From Ligustrum vulgare (lineage: Eukaryota; Streptophyta; Magnoliopsida; Lamiales; Oleaceae): 64,000 bases of DNA. The position numbers were made by a program, and so were the translations under genes. The stretch is taken from positions 4,605,501 through 4,669,500 of the forward strand of contig OY743189.1 in the NCBI GenBank assembly GCA_963555705.1, given 5' to 3'. Under the pieces are notes generated by a model. That model was not told the origin of the DNA and did not search any database. It saw only the letters and a list, made by a program, of their open reading frames with translations. Below are positions 44,633 to 56,700 of the stretch, piece by piece. Each line of letters opens with the position of its first letter. Position 1 is the stretch's first letter.

Positions 44633-46205
44633 CATTTGTTTTTATGGGGAGATGCATGACCATATAAAAGCTTTTACTCTACCGTTTTCATGATCAATTT
44701 CCAATTCTCACAGAAAAAATGATGTAATATCTAATTTCTTTTCTTTTTAGGATGTATGAACCTGATGTGCAGAAAATCAATTCAGTTCTTGAAGCTGAAG
44801 TATATCAGCAGTTCCTTACGACTGCCATTGAGCGTATACAACTGTCAAGAGTGAGTATAATCCTGTCCCCAAAACCTTTTCCCAATTAAAGTTCTGAGTT
44901 TATAAAGCTAAAGAATACCTTGTATGTTACACAGAAGCTCTCATATTTCTATTCTTTTTGTTTTCAATTGTGTTTGTCTCTCCCTCATCAAAAATGGATA
45001 TCTGTAGTATGATTAATTCTTTTACTTGCAGGCCAAATTGCTCGGTAAAGAGGTTGGCCCACATAGATCTGATAATATTGAGGTAAAATGGTTTTGGAAG
45101 GGAATAATTAGTTGCTAACCATCCACATATTCATTATGCAAACAAGCGACATATTAAGGAAAAAACTACTATCGGAAATACTTAGTAGTTTGACTTGAAT
45201 ATTCATTTGTTACATTGATTACCTGCAGACTCGTAAAGTCAGAATGGACGATGCAGCTTTGATTACTGACCGCTCTGCTAATGTGGATCAAAACAGGTAC
45301 ATTATTTTTCTCTCATTTTGTTTATTTCATTCAGGTAAACGAAGCTGAAACACGCTGGAATCGTTTAAAACAACTCCAAGTTTAAGCAAACATTCTAAAA
45401 TTTAGGCTTCCTGTGTATCAATCAGACTAGTTAACGTGCACTAAAAATTTTGTCAGGGTATCGATTAATGCTACCTATTGGATTGTACAAGAAGTTATGC
45501 ATAAAATTAGAGATAATACTAGGTAGATAGTATTAGGGAGCCTTACAGTAGATAGTATTATATGTTTTAATTCAATAAATTCTATTTGCATTCTTTCTTA
45601 TCTGGCCTAAACCCACCTCCTCTCTCCGTATATGTTATCCCGTTACCTCAAGAATGATAGTGTAAATCTCAATTAAAAACTAAGAAATAGTATCCACCCC
45701 AACACCATCCACTTATGTTTTCTAGTGTAATTTTATACTTGATGCTTCAAATCAATGTTCATTGTCTCTCTTTAGTAAAGGACCATATGGAAATATGATC
45801 TCTTCTTTTATAACTAGATCCCCCCCCCCCCCCCCCCCCAGTAAGCAGCTCTGCAAGCAAGGATGAGAGAACCATTTGAGATGTGATGTTGTCCAAATTT
45901 TTCTTCCTTGCTTGTCAGTATCTTTAAACAGGCATTTAAAATGAATTTATATGCTGGAGACCTGTGGAAACAATACTCGTTCCCAGGGCATCTTTTTTTA
46001 ACCTCTTTAAAAACTTAGAGTTACATTGAAATATTTAACTTCGTTTCAATCTTGGCATTATGTCTTCAGGAGTTCTGTGGGGGTTGAAGGACGAGATGGA
46101 ACGCGCTTTCCGATGGGCCCCCACCTAAGCATTAGCTTCATACAATCACAAAATCAATGGAATACATTGTATCGTGAGCTGACTCCCAAATCGGACACCT
46201 TCTGA
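43008..46205 (+). CDS. MIKC*-like MADS-box gene, start region damaged
   Basis: Ten exons with GT-AG introns keep one frame: (42987)43008-43171, 43267-43320, 43423-43441, 43515-43576, 43789-43795, 44525-44586, 44751-44850, 45032-45082, 45229-45296 and 46070-46205. Exon 1 encodes a MADS domain (KKASELSVLCDTDVALILFS). Later exons give SVEDIFLRFVD, LSRKLYYLKYERQLLEKV, KLDKLNQRHHAAQEKMR and VYQQFLTTAIERIQLSRAKLLG, a coiled-coil region like MIKC*/M-delta MADS factors, which regulate transcription mainly in pollen. The expected start ATG at 42987 is followed by MGRK and then TAG at 42999-43001 (codon 5). The next in-frame Met, 43008, loses the seven N-terminal residues that contact DNA. The stretch after it reads SLQTTYEKLKDII, lacking Arg/Lys positions usual in MADS domains. 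The ten exons total 744 nt, exactly 248 codons. It is a recent pseudogene or a protein with altered DNA binding. Confidence 0.8.
44602..44627. repeat. (TC)13 microsatellite in a MADS intron
   Basis: A pure CT/TC tract just after the exon ending at 44,586. Confidence 0.9.
45820..45839. repeat. Poly-C run of 20 in the last MADS intron
   Basis: A single uninterrupted run of 20 C, rare in plant intergenic DNA; the length may also be affected by sequencing error. Confidence 0.85.
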
Positions 46206-46814
46206 ATGGCACATATCGTGTCTTAATCTATTATTGCAGCAAACTCTTAAATAAGGAACATATACTTTTACTTAAAATCTCTACCTTCTCTTATCTGGTT
46301 TGAAAATTACAAACTTGCTGAAACCATGGAAACTCATTGCTTAAATGAAATAGTTCAGCTTCTTATCTTCTTAATTCTTATATATAAAGAGGCAATTCTA
46401 TGATCTGTTTACATTATTTGATGAGCTGAAGTATTTCTATGGAACCAATTCTATAATGTGCCATTTTATTCGGACCTTCAACACTTGAATCAATTTCTGT
46501 ATATGGTAGCTCCTGCTTGGTATATTTTGTGGCACTAGATCTCTGCAAACCCACTTTTCCTTCTGATGAATCTTTTATTGTTCCCTTCAATCTATATTCG
46601 ATTTTAGACCACCCAATTTTACAAAACAAAGTATTGAAGAAAGAAAATGGAATTGAATTTTATTATGTATTCAGAAAACTTACTTTTGAATTGAATTACA
46701 ACATGATTATATGAGCATCAGATGAGCAGAAGTAATCAGCAGAAAGTTATAATGAGTTGTTCATATTTGTTGATAACAACGTATATTAAATAGGAGTATA
46801 TTAGAAAATGAAGA
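46206..46814. other. 3' flank of the MADS-box gene
   Basis: Presumed 3' UTR and AT-rich intergenic DNA. Two overlapping short frames (46414-46629 minus and 46517-46714 plus) match nothing I recognise. Confidence 0.4.
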
Positions 46815-46902
46815 CATTAATATATTCTAAAAAAGGAAAGTGGCTTATCTTGTGGGACAAACAAAAAAGCAAAACAAGCCTATCTTTGTGGGACGGAGAG
46901 AG
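46815..46902. mobile_element. Stowaway-like MITE fragment
   Basis: The right end, read inward on the minus strand, is CTCTCTCCGTCCCACAAAG next to TA (46903-46904), close to the Stowaway terminus CTCCCTCCGTCCC with TA target. An internal near copy (CTTATCTTGTGGGACAAA) is also typical. The left terminus is missing, so this is a partial element. It sits at the remnant 3' LTR edge of the Copia fragment that follows. Confidence 0.7.
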
Positions 46903-46959
46903 TAACTGAATAACTAACTGAAGATGACAGTAGGTGGTTTAAAACTTTCCTTCAAGATG

Positions 46960-48095
46960 GACACTAAATGTTAATCAGTCTCATCTTGTTGATAAGTTCC
47001 TTCAACTGTGTCGGGTGTAATGCCTTTGTAAGATCAGCTACTTGGTTCTTGGTTGATACTTGTAAAGTCTTAAGCTTCCCTCCTTGTACTTTCTCCATGA
47101 ATATATGACAATCTATTTCTATATGCTTTGTTCTTTCGTGAAATACGGGATTGGCGGCTATGTGCAAAGCAGCTTGGTTGTCACAATAGAGTACTGGAGG
47201 TTTGGGATGAATGATGCCAATTCTTTAAGTAAGGACATTAAATTAACCAAGTTATTTCACATGTAGCATTAGCCATTGATATATACTCCACCTCAGCTGA
47301 CGACCTTGATACCATGATTTGTTTCTTTGATTTCTAAGAGATTAAAGAATCTCCTAAGAAAACACAATAGCCAGATATAGATCTTCTTATGTCAGCACAT
47401 CCTGCCCAGTTTGCATCTACAAATGCCTTTAATTGTATATCATTGATAGGAAAATATGCTTCAGTGTGCATAAGTCTTCAATTGAGTTTCTGATCTTGCT
47501 GGAAAGAAAAGTCCTTGCCCTGTGTGGACTTTATGTATTGAAGTACCCTGTAAGCAGCTTTTAGATGTGGTTCCCTTGGATTTTCCAAAAATTGACTTAA
47601 TCTGTTCATCGAATATGAAAGATCTAGTTTGGTAATTGTGAGATATAATAGCCTCCCCATTAATCTTCTATACATGGTGATATCCTTTAACAATTCTCCT
47701 TCATCCTGGCAAAGTTTTAAATTGACCTCCATTGGGGTGCTTGCTGGTTTCGAACCAAGAACCCTGCTTCATCAAACAATTGTAGTGCATAAGATCTTTG
47801 AGATAAAGATATCCCTTTTGATGATCTAGCAATCTCCAAACCAAGAAAAAATCGGAGAGATCCTAAGTCTTTCAATTTAAACCTTGAATTGATTGAAGAT
47901 TTTAGTGACTTGATAGCTTCTTCATTGTTGCTGCCTATGATTATATCATCCACGCAAACCAGTAAGGCTATGAATAAGTTTCCCTTCCTCTTCAAAAATA
48001 AGGAGTGATATGTGCTTGATTGATTGAAACCTTCTTCTATCAATGTATTGGTGAATTTAGCATTCCACTTTCTGGATGCTTGTTTTGGTAATTTT
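46960..48095 (-). pseudogene. Truncated Copia pol (RT end and RNase H)
   Basis: Minus-strand frames encode the C-terminal half of Copia RT (QASRKWNAKF, VCVDDIIIGS with the catalytic DD, LGLEIARSSKGI), the linker (MYRRLMGRLLYLT, LKAAYRVLQYI) and RNase H ([29 protein letters not shown]). Shifts and stops separate the blocks. The 5' part of RT, integrase, protease and Gag is absent beyond 48,095. It is a different lineage from the 2-8 kb element (RTKHIEID type). On the 3' side, TGTCATCTTCAGTTAGT (minus strand, about 46,930) looks like the first bases of its LTR, cut by the MITE. Confidence 0.87.
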
Positions 48096-48245
48096 TTAGA
48101 AATTTTGAGAAGTTTTTGCTTTTGAAAAAATGTGTGATTGAAAAGTGATTGAAAAGTGTGAAAAGTGGTCGGTCTCATAAAAATGTGTAATTGAAAATGA
48201 ATTTGAGGGAAATGGAAAATTTTGTATGAGACCAAACATGCTCAT
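48096..48245. mobile_element. Possible MITE at the Copia truncation point
   Basis: About 150 bases whose ends read GCTTGTTTTGGT and, on the other strand, GAGCATGTTTGGTCTC, giving weak inverted termini. The interior has repeats of GATTGAAAAGTG. No clean target duplication was seen and the left end overlaps Copia sequence. Confidence 0.3.
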
Positions 48246-48627
48246 AATGTGCGATAATGCCTAAAAATATTGTTAAATATTTAGCAAAAATACTCATATA
48301 ATCAGTCATTTTTTATTGCGAATGTTTTTTCGTATATAATTATGTTTAAAAACGCTTAAGGGAAAATTCGTGATGATTTTAAGACAATAAAAAAGACCAA
48401 GTGTTTTTTTTATTGATGTTGTAAAAAATGATGCATAATATGTAAAAATTGTAAACCTTTCTTCTTTTTAATGAAATACATATGGACATGAGGTAATGTT
48501 TATAAAACCCTCATGGTTTATTATAAAAAGTTTGCACTTTAAACTATTTTTACTTCTTCTTAACGCTGCAGTACAAACTATTTTTTTAACCTGAAATCCC
48601 AGGTATTGTAGTATTTAGGGGTGTAAG
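48246..48627. other. AT-rich intergenic stretch
   Basis: Nothing recognisable; no frame, RNA gene or repeat border. Confidence 0.4.
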
Positions 48628-50190
48628 TGTTGTGATTTTTAATTGCAATTGTACAATATTGCAATCAAGTAATAATGTGGAAAAAAGAGTCTGAGTTATC
48701 ATTTCCACGAGTATTGTAATTAAGTACCAAAATTATGTTAGTTCTTGCTTTATTTAAATGATAAAATAGTGATAAATTATCTAAACTAAAATAGAAAATT
48801 GAACTAAATAGAAGAAAATAAAAGATTACAAATTTACATTTTCTAAATTGATATTCGTAAGAGTTGGGATATCCAACTTCACATTAGTCAATACTTTTAA
48901 TTCCAATATTCAAGTTTTATTCCTATTTATGTACTTGATCGAATTCACTTATGCATATGAAATTTCTCTCTTGAGTTTAAACTAACTGTATCTAATTTAG
49001 TCGACCATGTATATCTATAGTGGGTTATAATAATTAGGTGCATGGAACACAAGAATTTATGTAGCGATCGCAATAATAATAAAAGTATATTTCTATCTTT
49101 TATCCAATTGTCGGATTTCATTCCACGATCTAATTTCTTAGCTCACCTCTCGAATTTTAAAAACACCCATGATATCATGAATAAGTGATCAATTCATTCA
49201 CGCATTAAACAGAAAAAATAACACATGCAATCATAAACGCAAAACTAGAATTATAGAATTAAAAGCGTCAAACTAAGCTACATAGATTATCCCAACTAAA
49301 AGTTTAGTTGTTCATCAACAAAGAAATAAAAATGCATAAATAATAATTACTACGCATGTAGATTTTATAAAATTAACAAAGAAAGGAAATCTTGCACCAA
49401 GTATTTCGCTCCCCAATGATAATCGTCAATTATCCAGCCTTTGTCTTGATTTTCCTCTCAAGATTTGTACCGTAAAAATGCTGAACATAATTCAGAAGTT
49501 GTTTATATGGAAAAGAAGAAAACCTACTTGAAAAAAGGCAAGAAAATAGGTCAAAATGCATCAGAAGTTGTATTTATGGAAAAGAAGAAAACCTAGTTGA
49601 AAAAGGCAAGAAAATACGTCAAAATGCGCATGGGCCGAAAACTCGCCATTGGGCCGGATCATTGCACAGTCGTTCGGTGTAAGCTTTTCCATTCTGTGTT
49701 ATTTGGTTCATGTCGCGCGGCCACTTAGTAAGTCAAAGCGTGGCCGTGTAGTTGTAGTTTTAGAGTACAATTTTCAGCTTTTGCTTATTTCATCTCAGTC
49801 CTTATTCTTTATTTGTGCATCGGTCCCTCGTCTTTTGATTACTACAATTTAGTCCTCTAAATTCTTCCATTTAATTTTCTCTTGTCCCAATTTACTTCAT
49901 GAACTTCTCCAAGTGTACCTTTTAGCTCCAATTATCATCTATTTGGCCTTTATTTGCTTCAATTCCTCCGTTCACTTGATTTTTGGGATATTTTCTGCAG
50001 TCTTTATGTATATTATAACAATAAAGTGGCCAAATATAACACCACACAGTTTTCCCGTCCATTTTTAATTTCCAAAAAAAAGTTCACTTATTTTCTCTCC
50101 ACATATTATTACGTCCTTATTATTTTGGACATTTTTAAAATATTGAGAATTACATAAATAAGCGTTGTTGGAAAACGAAAGGACTTATCA
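48628..50190 (-). repeat. Inverted Athila/Tat-like LTR
   Basis: The reverse complement aligns with the LTRs at 14,071-15,601 and 18,617-20,091, with shared words around CATGGAACACAAGAA, TAATAATTAGGTGCATGG and CTCACCTCTCGAA. A GC-rich patch lies at about 49,625-49,740 with GCGCGGCCAC and GCGTGGCCGTG. An internal repeat (AAAAGAAGAAAACCTA...GGCAAGAAAATA) occurs at about 49,510 and 49,577. No matching target duplication was found, so solo LTR versus truncated element is open. Confidence 0.75.
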
Positions 50191-50425
50191 GAATACGTAG
50201 AGACGACTTGACTATGTGTTGGAAAACTAGATAGACTATTTGTATATATCTTACATAGCTTAAATACGTTCTATATACACTAGCTCACTTTTGCTTTTAT
50301 TATGGTATTCGAACTTAGCTACACTACGTGAAGATTTGTTAGTACTTTCACATATGATCTTCCTTTCTACTCTTTATTTTTGTTTTTCTAGTGTAGTAAC
50401 TGATGTTTTTATTCCATAAGGTGAC
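50191..50425. other. 5' flank of the RPA1-like pseudogene
   Basis: AT-rich DNA between the inverted LTR and the RPA1-like start codon, possibly leader and promoter remains. No element is recognisable. Confidence 0.35.
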
Positions 50426-52546
50426 ATGGATCCGATTTTAAGCCTATGCGATCAAATCGACTCTTCAAGCACGAACTGGAGTTTCAAATCTCGAGTTGTT
50501 CGTCAATGGGTGTAACACTCCAAGTTTAAAATCTTAAATCTAGGCGTGTTAACTTCCATTCACATTATATGAGAAAATAAATCATTTAAAACATTAAAAT
50601 TTTCATTTTTTTTTCTATTATAAAATTTTACAGAAATTTAGGCAGAATCTCCTCTATAAATTGGACTTAGCCACCTTGTAGAGGGACAACATAACCAACA
50701 TAATAATTTAAACAAAATCAAACCACACCTCTACAACATTCATCATCACCAAAACCAACTCATTCAATCCCACTCTCCTCAACATAATAATCCCAAAACA
50801 ATAAGCTTTAGCAATTGAAATAAGAGGTAGTTTAATCGTTAATGCAACACCGTTATTCATTCACAGCTAACTCCAACCAAACAATAACTAATAAAATGAA
50901 CAAGAAATAATTAAATGATAACATAAGTAATTTAACTTTATTTAAAAAGGGTGGCAGCAGGTACTGTCTGAGTCCACCACCAAATGCTCTCCTCATATCA
51001 TCCAGCCTTCATCACCTGAAATGTTGGGGGAGGGATTGGGATGAGCTAAAACTCAGTAAGTAAACTTTATACACGTGATGCATGCTCTTGACATGATATG
51101 CTTTAAAAATTTCGAAGTATGTATCCCCATTTACTTTAACCTTTCAGAACTTTCTAACTTTTCAACTTTCACTTAAACATTTCAAAACTTTTACTTCATT
51201 TCAATCGTGAGCTTACTTGATGTATCTTCTAGTCAATCAAATAACAGTGGGCAATTCTTATTTGGAACCAGATTACATTTACCAACAAAACCGAAAAGCG
51301 GTTAACATTTATTCCACCGCAAAGCGGCTCATTACATTATTCCAACGCAAAGCGGCTCATTACTTTCAGGTACGTCGGTCCCCCGCGTCCCATTTCCCAC
51401 TCGCATCTTTCATGACTTAGAAGTACACCCATTCTTTCTTAAAAATTTGGGATACATAACTTTTGAATAAACTTTGCACGTTTACACATTTCTTTCATTT
51501 AAAAACATTTGACTTCTCAAATTCGATGCTAATGCATGCTTGATGATGCAATGACACAATAACGTGCATGCATGAACATTTCCTTAAACGTGCATACTTG
51601 CATATCGCAAATCAAATGCATCAACATTAGGTAATTAACACGAAATCACTTGGGCACATTAATTTCACATTAACTTTCTACTTTCATGAAAATAGGGGAA
51701 GTTTACTTACCTGACGTCCTTAGTATTTACCGTTATCTGGATTTGCAAGTTTGAGTCTCAGATGCCCGTGACGTCAATGTACCCAGTAATCCTAATTTAT
51801 ATCAATTCATTAAATAAAATATACTTTCAGTTCAAAATTACATTTAAAACTCCTTACCGAGGTCAAGACTTCCATGTGACTTACAATTTAACTCAAACGT
51901 GTCCTTAAGCCATGACTAATGCATATAATATCATATTCAAAATGAGGGATCCAATTACATGCACTTACGAGTTTTTTATCATTCATTTATTCAAATTTAA
52001 GTTGCAATATTTAGCTTAACCTAAACTTTACAAAATTTCTCGATTAAAAATCCGGTTATTAAGAATTTGAAGATACTCAAATATGATAGTCAATTTAAAT
52101 CTAGAATCAAACAAAACCTCATAATCTTAATTTCAAAGGTTGAAAATAAACATTTATAATTCGAAATTTAAAGTAAAATTTCAAACGAAGTATCATAGTC
52201 TTAAAATCCCAAATTCTGAAATCTAATACACAATTACATAATTTTCTACAATTTCAAAAAGTACAACTATAATTCAATTTAAACTAATAATTTAATTCAA
52301 TTAATTAAACCTATCACATTAGAAGTATGAAAAGTGCATCATATAAACCAACATTCATGCTAAACAGTTGACTAACCCCATTAAAAATCTGAAAATCTCA
52401 AATTAACTCAACATTAAACTAACGAAAATCTTAACTCCATAAATTTGAGCATTTCATTTCAAACTGCAATTTAATCTAAATCAATCAAAATTAACCCAGA
52501 ACATTTAAATCTAAATTTGAAAATATACATATAATACATATGCCCA

Positions 52547-52581
<35 letters not shown>

Positions 52582-52602
52582 ATATATACACACACACACA
52601 CA
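52547..52602. repeat. Compound microsatellite (TATC)n-(TA)n-(CA)n
   Basis: About 34 bases of CTAT units, then TATATATA, then CACACACACACA. Confidence 0.9.
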
Positions 52603-52905
52603 ATCACAATACCAATTCTCCAATTAACAGTTAAATTCGAAATCTAGAATAAATAAAAATCTGAAATAGTAATAATAAACTTACCCACCCATATTTATAT
52701 ACTTACATACATCAATACATAGTTACATACATACAGGGCCGTATATGTGACGGTGCTCGTGAGTGTGTGAGGACCCGTGTGTGAGGCAGTGGTCGCGAGG
52801 TGTGTGCGTGTGTTTCACGTGCTGGGGAAAGGGAAAAGGAGTTACCGTTGTGGTGGTCACTGGTGAAGTGATCGGCACCGGAAGGGAGGGCGGCGGTGGT
52901 CGAAG

Positions 52906-52907
<2 letters not shown>

Positions 52908-52978
<71 letters not shown>
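52908..52978. repeat. (GA)35 microsatellite
   Basis: About 71 uninterrupted bases of GA; GAGA tracts in LTRs can bind BPC-type factors, but no function is shown here. Confidence 0.95.
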
Positions 52979-52979
<1 letters not shown>

Positions 52980-55900
52980 ATGAGGGATGAGAGATGAAGG
53001 ATTATATTATGTTTTGAATCTTAGGAATTTGCAATTTAGTCCCTCACTTCTCTCCATGTGCATAGTTAAGTCAATAAGTTCTAATTTATTCTCCAATTGC
53101 CACTAAACTTTCCTCCAATTTTTCATTTAACACAATAAAATAGAAAATAGTATGTTTAGGCAATAAAACAATCAATCACATAAAATTACACGTAAACTAT
53201 TAAAATAAACAATTTATAAACTTTTATTTGGTACATTGATCGAGACGGCATCCAAATCCTTCCATTGCAAAATAATTCAAATTATCAACATTAAAAATAT
53301 CATTAAATTTAAAATTTATAATAACATTAACATAATTATTACGTGAAATTTAAGGATGCATGTAAAAATGAAAAGCGGTATTACAATGGGAGACTCTAGG
53401 ATGCTTCAATAGCAACTCAGATGTTGTTAGTCTTGACCTGGTGTTGGTGGACCATCAGGTATGTTTACAGTTTACTGTCAAAAACTCATTTTCACTACTC
53501 TAAACTATAAACTCCTGATCTTTCATTTTCAAATACTCTTTTTCATTGTTGTACAACCTGTTTATGTTTTAAGAAAATCAGTTCTCTTATATGTACATTA
53601 AATGAATGAAAAAAAAGGAGAAGCATAATCTAAAATTGAATATAGATCTTTGCGAAACATAAAAAGTAATATAGAGGTGAAAGTGTGACGAATATATATG
53701 TTTACAAAACATGAAACATAATTTGAAACTTGATGTATATGGAGATGAATACTATTAGATTCGAACATTATGTATGCACGATTTTGCAGTCTTATCTGCA
53801 GGTTTTAATATTATAGTATAGTTTTTACAACATGGGACAAAAAAATCAGTATATTGAACATAAACAGAACAATGAATGTAATAGCTATAGACAATTTCTA
53901 TGTTTCTACAGAAATGATACAAAAAGTCTGTAATTGTTTTATGACTTATTATAACTATTAGTGGCAATTTTTTTTATGTATGTTACTCATCTTTTTCAAT
54001 CATATAGATTACATGTATTTTAAGTTTTACACAAAGTTCGTAATTTTTTCTGTGACTTATTGTAATTGTTGGTGGCGATTTTTTTTATGTATGTTGTTGA
54101 TCATTTTTAATCATATAGATTACAAATATTTTAAGGTTTTTTTTTTTTTTTTTTTTTAATTATGTTTTCAATTTGTACTCTTTGCTTTATTATTCCAACT
54201 GATAATATATTTTGTTTTTTAATCATTGATTACTGCTATGAAAGTAAAAAGATTTTTTTTTTTTTTTTTAAATAAATCACTCAGTTTTTTCAGTTATATA
54301 GATAAAATATCTTTAAGTTTTGTTATATGTGTTCAATTGGTACTTATGACCAATCGATCTATCCCTATTTTATTACATATTGATATTTATAATTTTTTAT
54401 CTTTATGTTTTTCACTTGTTTTAATATGAATTTTCATATTCAATCATGAATTGTTATGAAATTCAATCATATATGATAATTTTCTGATTTCAGAATTTGT
54501 AGGGCCTGCGTATACAAGCCACTGTTAGGAAGAATTTTTTGGACAAATTCAGATTCAAACTCTTGGAAGTTGTTTTTTTTATGTAATGCGATATTTCATA
54601 GTCACTCCAAATAATTTGAAGTATAAGATGACTACTCATGCACTTAGACTGTATTTATGCCAATGACTACTGTCGTAGGAATTGAGGGCATCAGTTTTCC
54701 TACTGACATTTACCACTTTAGACATTATCCTCAAATACTGTCTAATCCTCATGTTGATGAATATGATTTTTTTGGTAAGAACTCATCACCATGTTTAATT
54801 TATTACTCTTTTTAGATTACTTTATGCAAGTCATTTACAACAATATACATTTTATTTGTATAGATATCATAGGAGAAGTTGTGGGTAAAGATTCCATTAG
54901 AGTACAAGAGTGTAATGGTAGGACAAGTTAGCTAATAGATGTTGTCCTGCAGGACTTGGAGTAAGTTCATACTTTATATTAAATGTTATGATAATGATTT
55001 ATTGGTTAAATAAATAAATTTATTCTAATTATTGTTCCAATAAAAATCGAGTGTCTGTGACATTGTGGGGGTGCTTATGTTAATCAAGTCAACAAGTACC
55101 TAGAGAGTAACAATCCCGAGCCCGTTATTGTGCTGTTGCAAATGTGTAGACCAAAAAAGTTTAAAGGTCAGTTTTGTTTTTGGTATATTTATATTTAATT
55201 TCATTCTTACTCAAATGAATTTTTAACCATAGATGTGTTGCAGGTGAGATTTGAATCAACAGTACATTTTACTACATGAAGTTCATTTTTAATGAGCAGA
55301 TTCTAGAAATCATCAAGTTCCGAAACAAGTATGTCAATTAGATTTAGGAGCAACTACTTTTTTTTGGAATTTTGTGATTTAGTTTGATTTCTATATTTAT
55401 TTGAAGTGAATGGTTGCAGTTAAATAGGTTTTTTTTTTACTCATTTAAGGCTTTTAGTTGAGAAGGATTGTGCTTCTCAACGTATTAGTCAAATATCTGG
55501 TTCGTCCATCTATTTTGTCGAGGAAGATCTCCAAGGTGACAACGCTAAGGTAAAAACTATTGCAGATATTCTGAGTTGTGATAAGGTTATTATATTTTAT
55601 ACATACTTTTCTATTCAAATTTGTTATTGACGGTTAAATTCTATACAAATTATTTAATTTGTTCAACAAATTATTGGAAGGAAGTTACTGGGTAGTAGCT
55701 TCCATCCTTGCAATTGAATCGTGCAGCTGATGGTACCTTGTATGTATGAGGTGTTCCAAGAAGTTGAGGCCAATGTGAAATAAATTCCAGTGTGAAAAGT
55801 GTGATAAATCTGAAACCATTGGTTGCCCAAGGCATTCTATTTAATTAAGAGATAAATGATCATGTATCACTTTATTCCACACATGGAATTTGACTTTCTC

Positions 55901-56700
55901 CAACGTTTTAATCCTTAACAAATCTGTTCAAGATTCAAATCCATGTAATAGACGACACTTCAAGTGCGTCGTTCATACGCTGGGATCGCGAATGTTTTCA
56001 ATTACTTGGCAAGTCTGCATCGAAACTTAGGGATGAATTTGAGAGGGTTATTTTTATGCACTAATATTCGTATTGTTTTATTTTATTTTTCAAATGTCCC
56101 GTCATTTTATTATTTGACCCAAATTGATCATCTTATGTAGTGATTTCTTTTTTTAGGAAAGCGGAGATCTTTCTTATCCTTTGGATATTCAAGGATTTGT
56201 TAATCGTTATGTATTGTTCAAGATAACTCTGAAGAATGTGAATATCCTCGATAACAACGATATTTTCAATGTAATTAATTGAAAAATCCCAAACTGGTGT
56301 CGAGATACGTCTCAAAGCGTAAGATTTTGTTATTAACTCAATCATAACATATTACTTTAGGTTTTTTTAATATCTAAGATTTTTTTTTATGTCATAATCA
56401 AATAGGATTCCTTGGCTTTTTTGAGATTGGGTAAAGCAGTCACTGAAGAACTCGAGGTAATGACTTATTTTAAGGAACAATACTTAGTTTATGAATTTAT
56501 ATTTGTGCGTGTGTTAAAAAGGTGTACCAAATATTTATACTTTAACCTTATTATGATTGTGTTTGTAGAATTTCGTAAGTGATGACGAGGTAAACACTCT
56601 GATCAAGAAGGCCTCCAATAGATCAGTATTTGACAATGGCGATAGATGCACACCTGGTAATATCAAGGTTGATGGAGCACCATATACTAAATATTGAAAT

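Larger units (their letters stand above)
50511..53385. repeat. Solo LTR, Del/Tekay-like, 2,875 bp, inside the RPA1-like exon
   Basis: It starts TGTAACACTCC and ends GGTATTACA, with a perfect 5-bp duplication ATGGG (50506-50510 and 53386-53390). Removing it and one duplication restores the flanking exon frame, confirming both borders. It contains the repeat shared with 1-412 (inverted, at about 50,945-51,370), a GC-rich block (52,740-52,900), and microsatellites. Orientation is uncertain because both ends resemble LTR starts. The frames at 52712-52981 and 52763-52990 are products of the GA repeat. Confidence 0.87.
50426..56700 (+). pseudogene. RPA1-like (replication protein A large subunit) pseudogene split by a solo LTR
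   Basis: Exon 1 begins at ATG 50426 and runs to 50510, is interrupted by the LTR at 50511-53390 (with one target duplication), and resumes 53391-53458 in frame (51 codons; VVRQWETLGCF, LDLVLVDHQ). Later blocks: LRIQATVRKNFLDKFRFKLL (54,500 on), GIEGISFPTDIYHF, IIGEVVGKDSIRVQ, VNQVNKYLESNNPEPVIVL, ISQISGSSIYFVEEDL, YWVVASILAIES followed by a Cys4 zinc-ribbon-like CMRC...CEKC (about 55,740-55,810), IQIHVIDDTSSASFIRWDRE, and LDIQGFVNRYVLFKITL. This is the OB-fold order of plant RPA1-like proteins, which bind single-stranded DNA. In-frame stops (for example TAG 54500-54502) and shifts show decay. RPA1-like genes also travel in plant Helitrons, so a transposon origin is possible. Confidence 0.82.

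Noticed and set aside
52712..52990. Overlapping open frames of 75-89 codons on both strands
   Set aside because: They are translations of the (GA)35 microsatellite (poly-Leu-Ser and poly-Arg-Glu) and the adjacent GC-rich LTR block.
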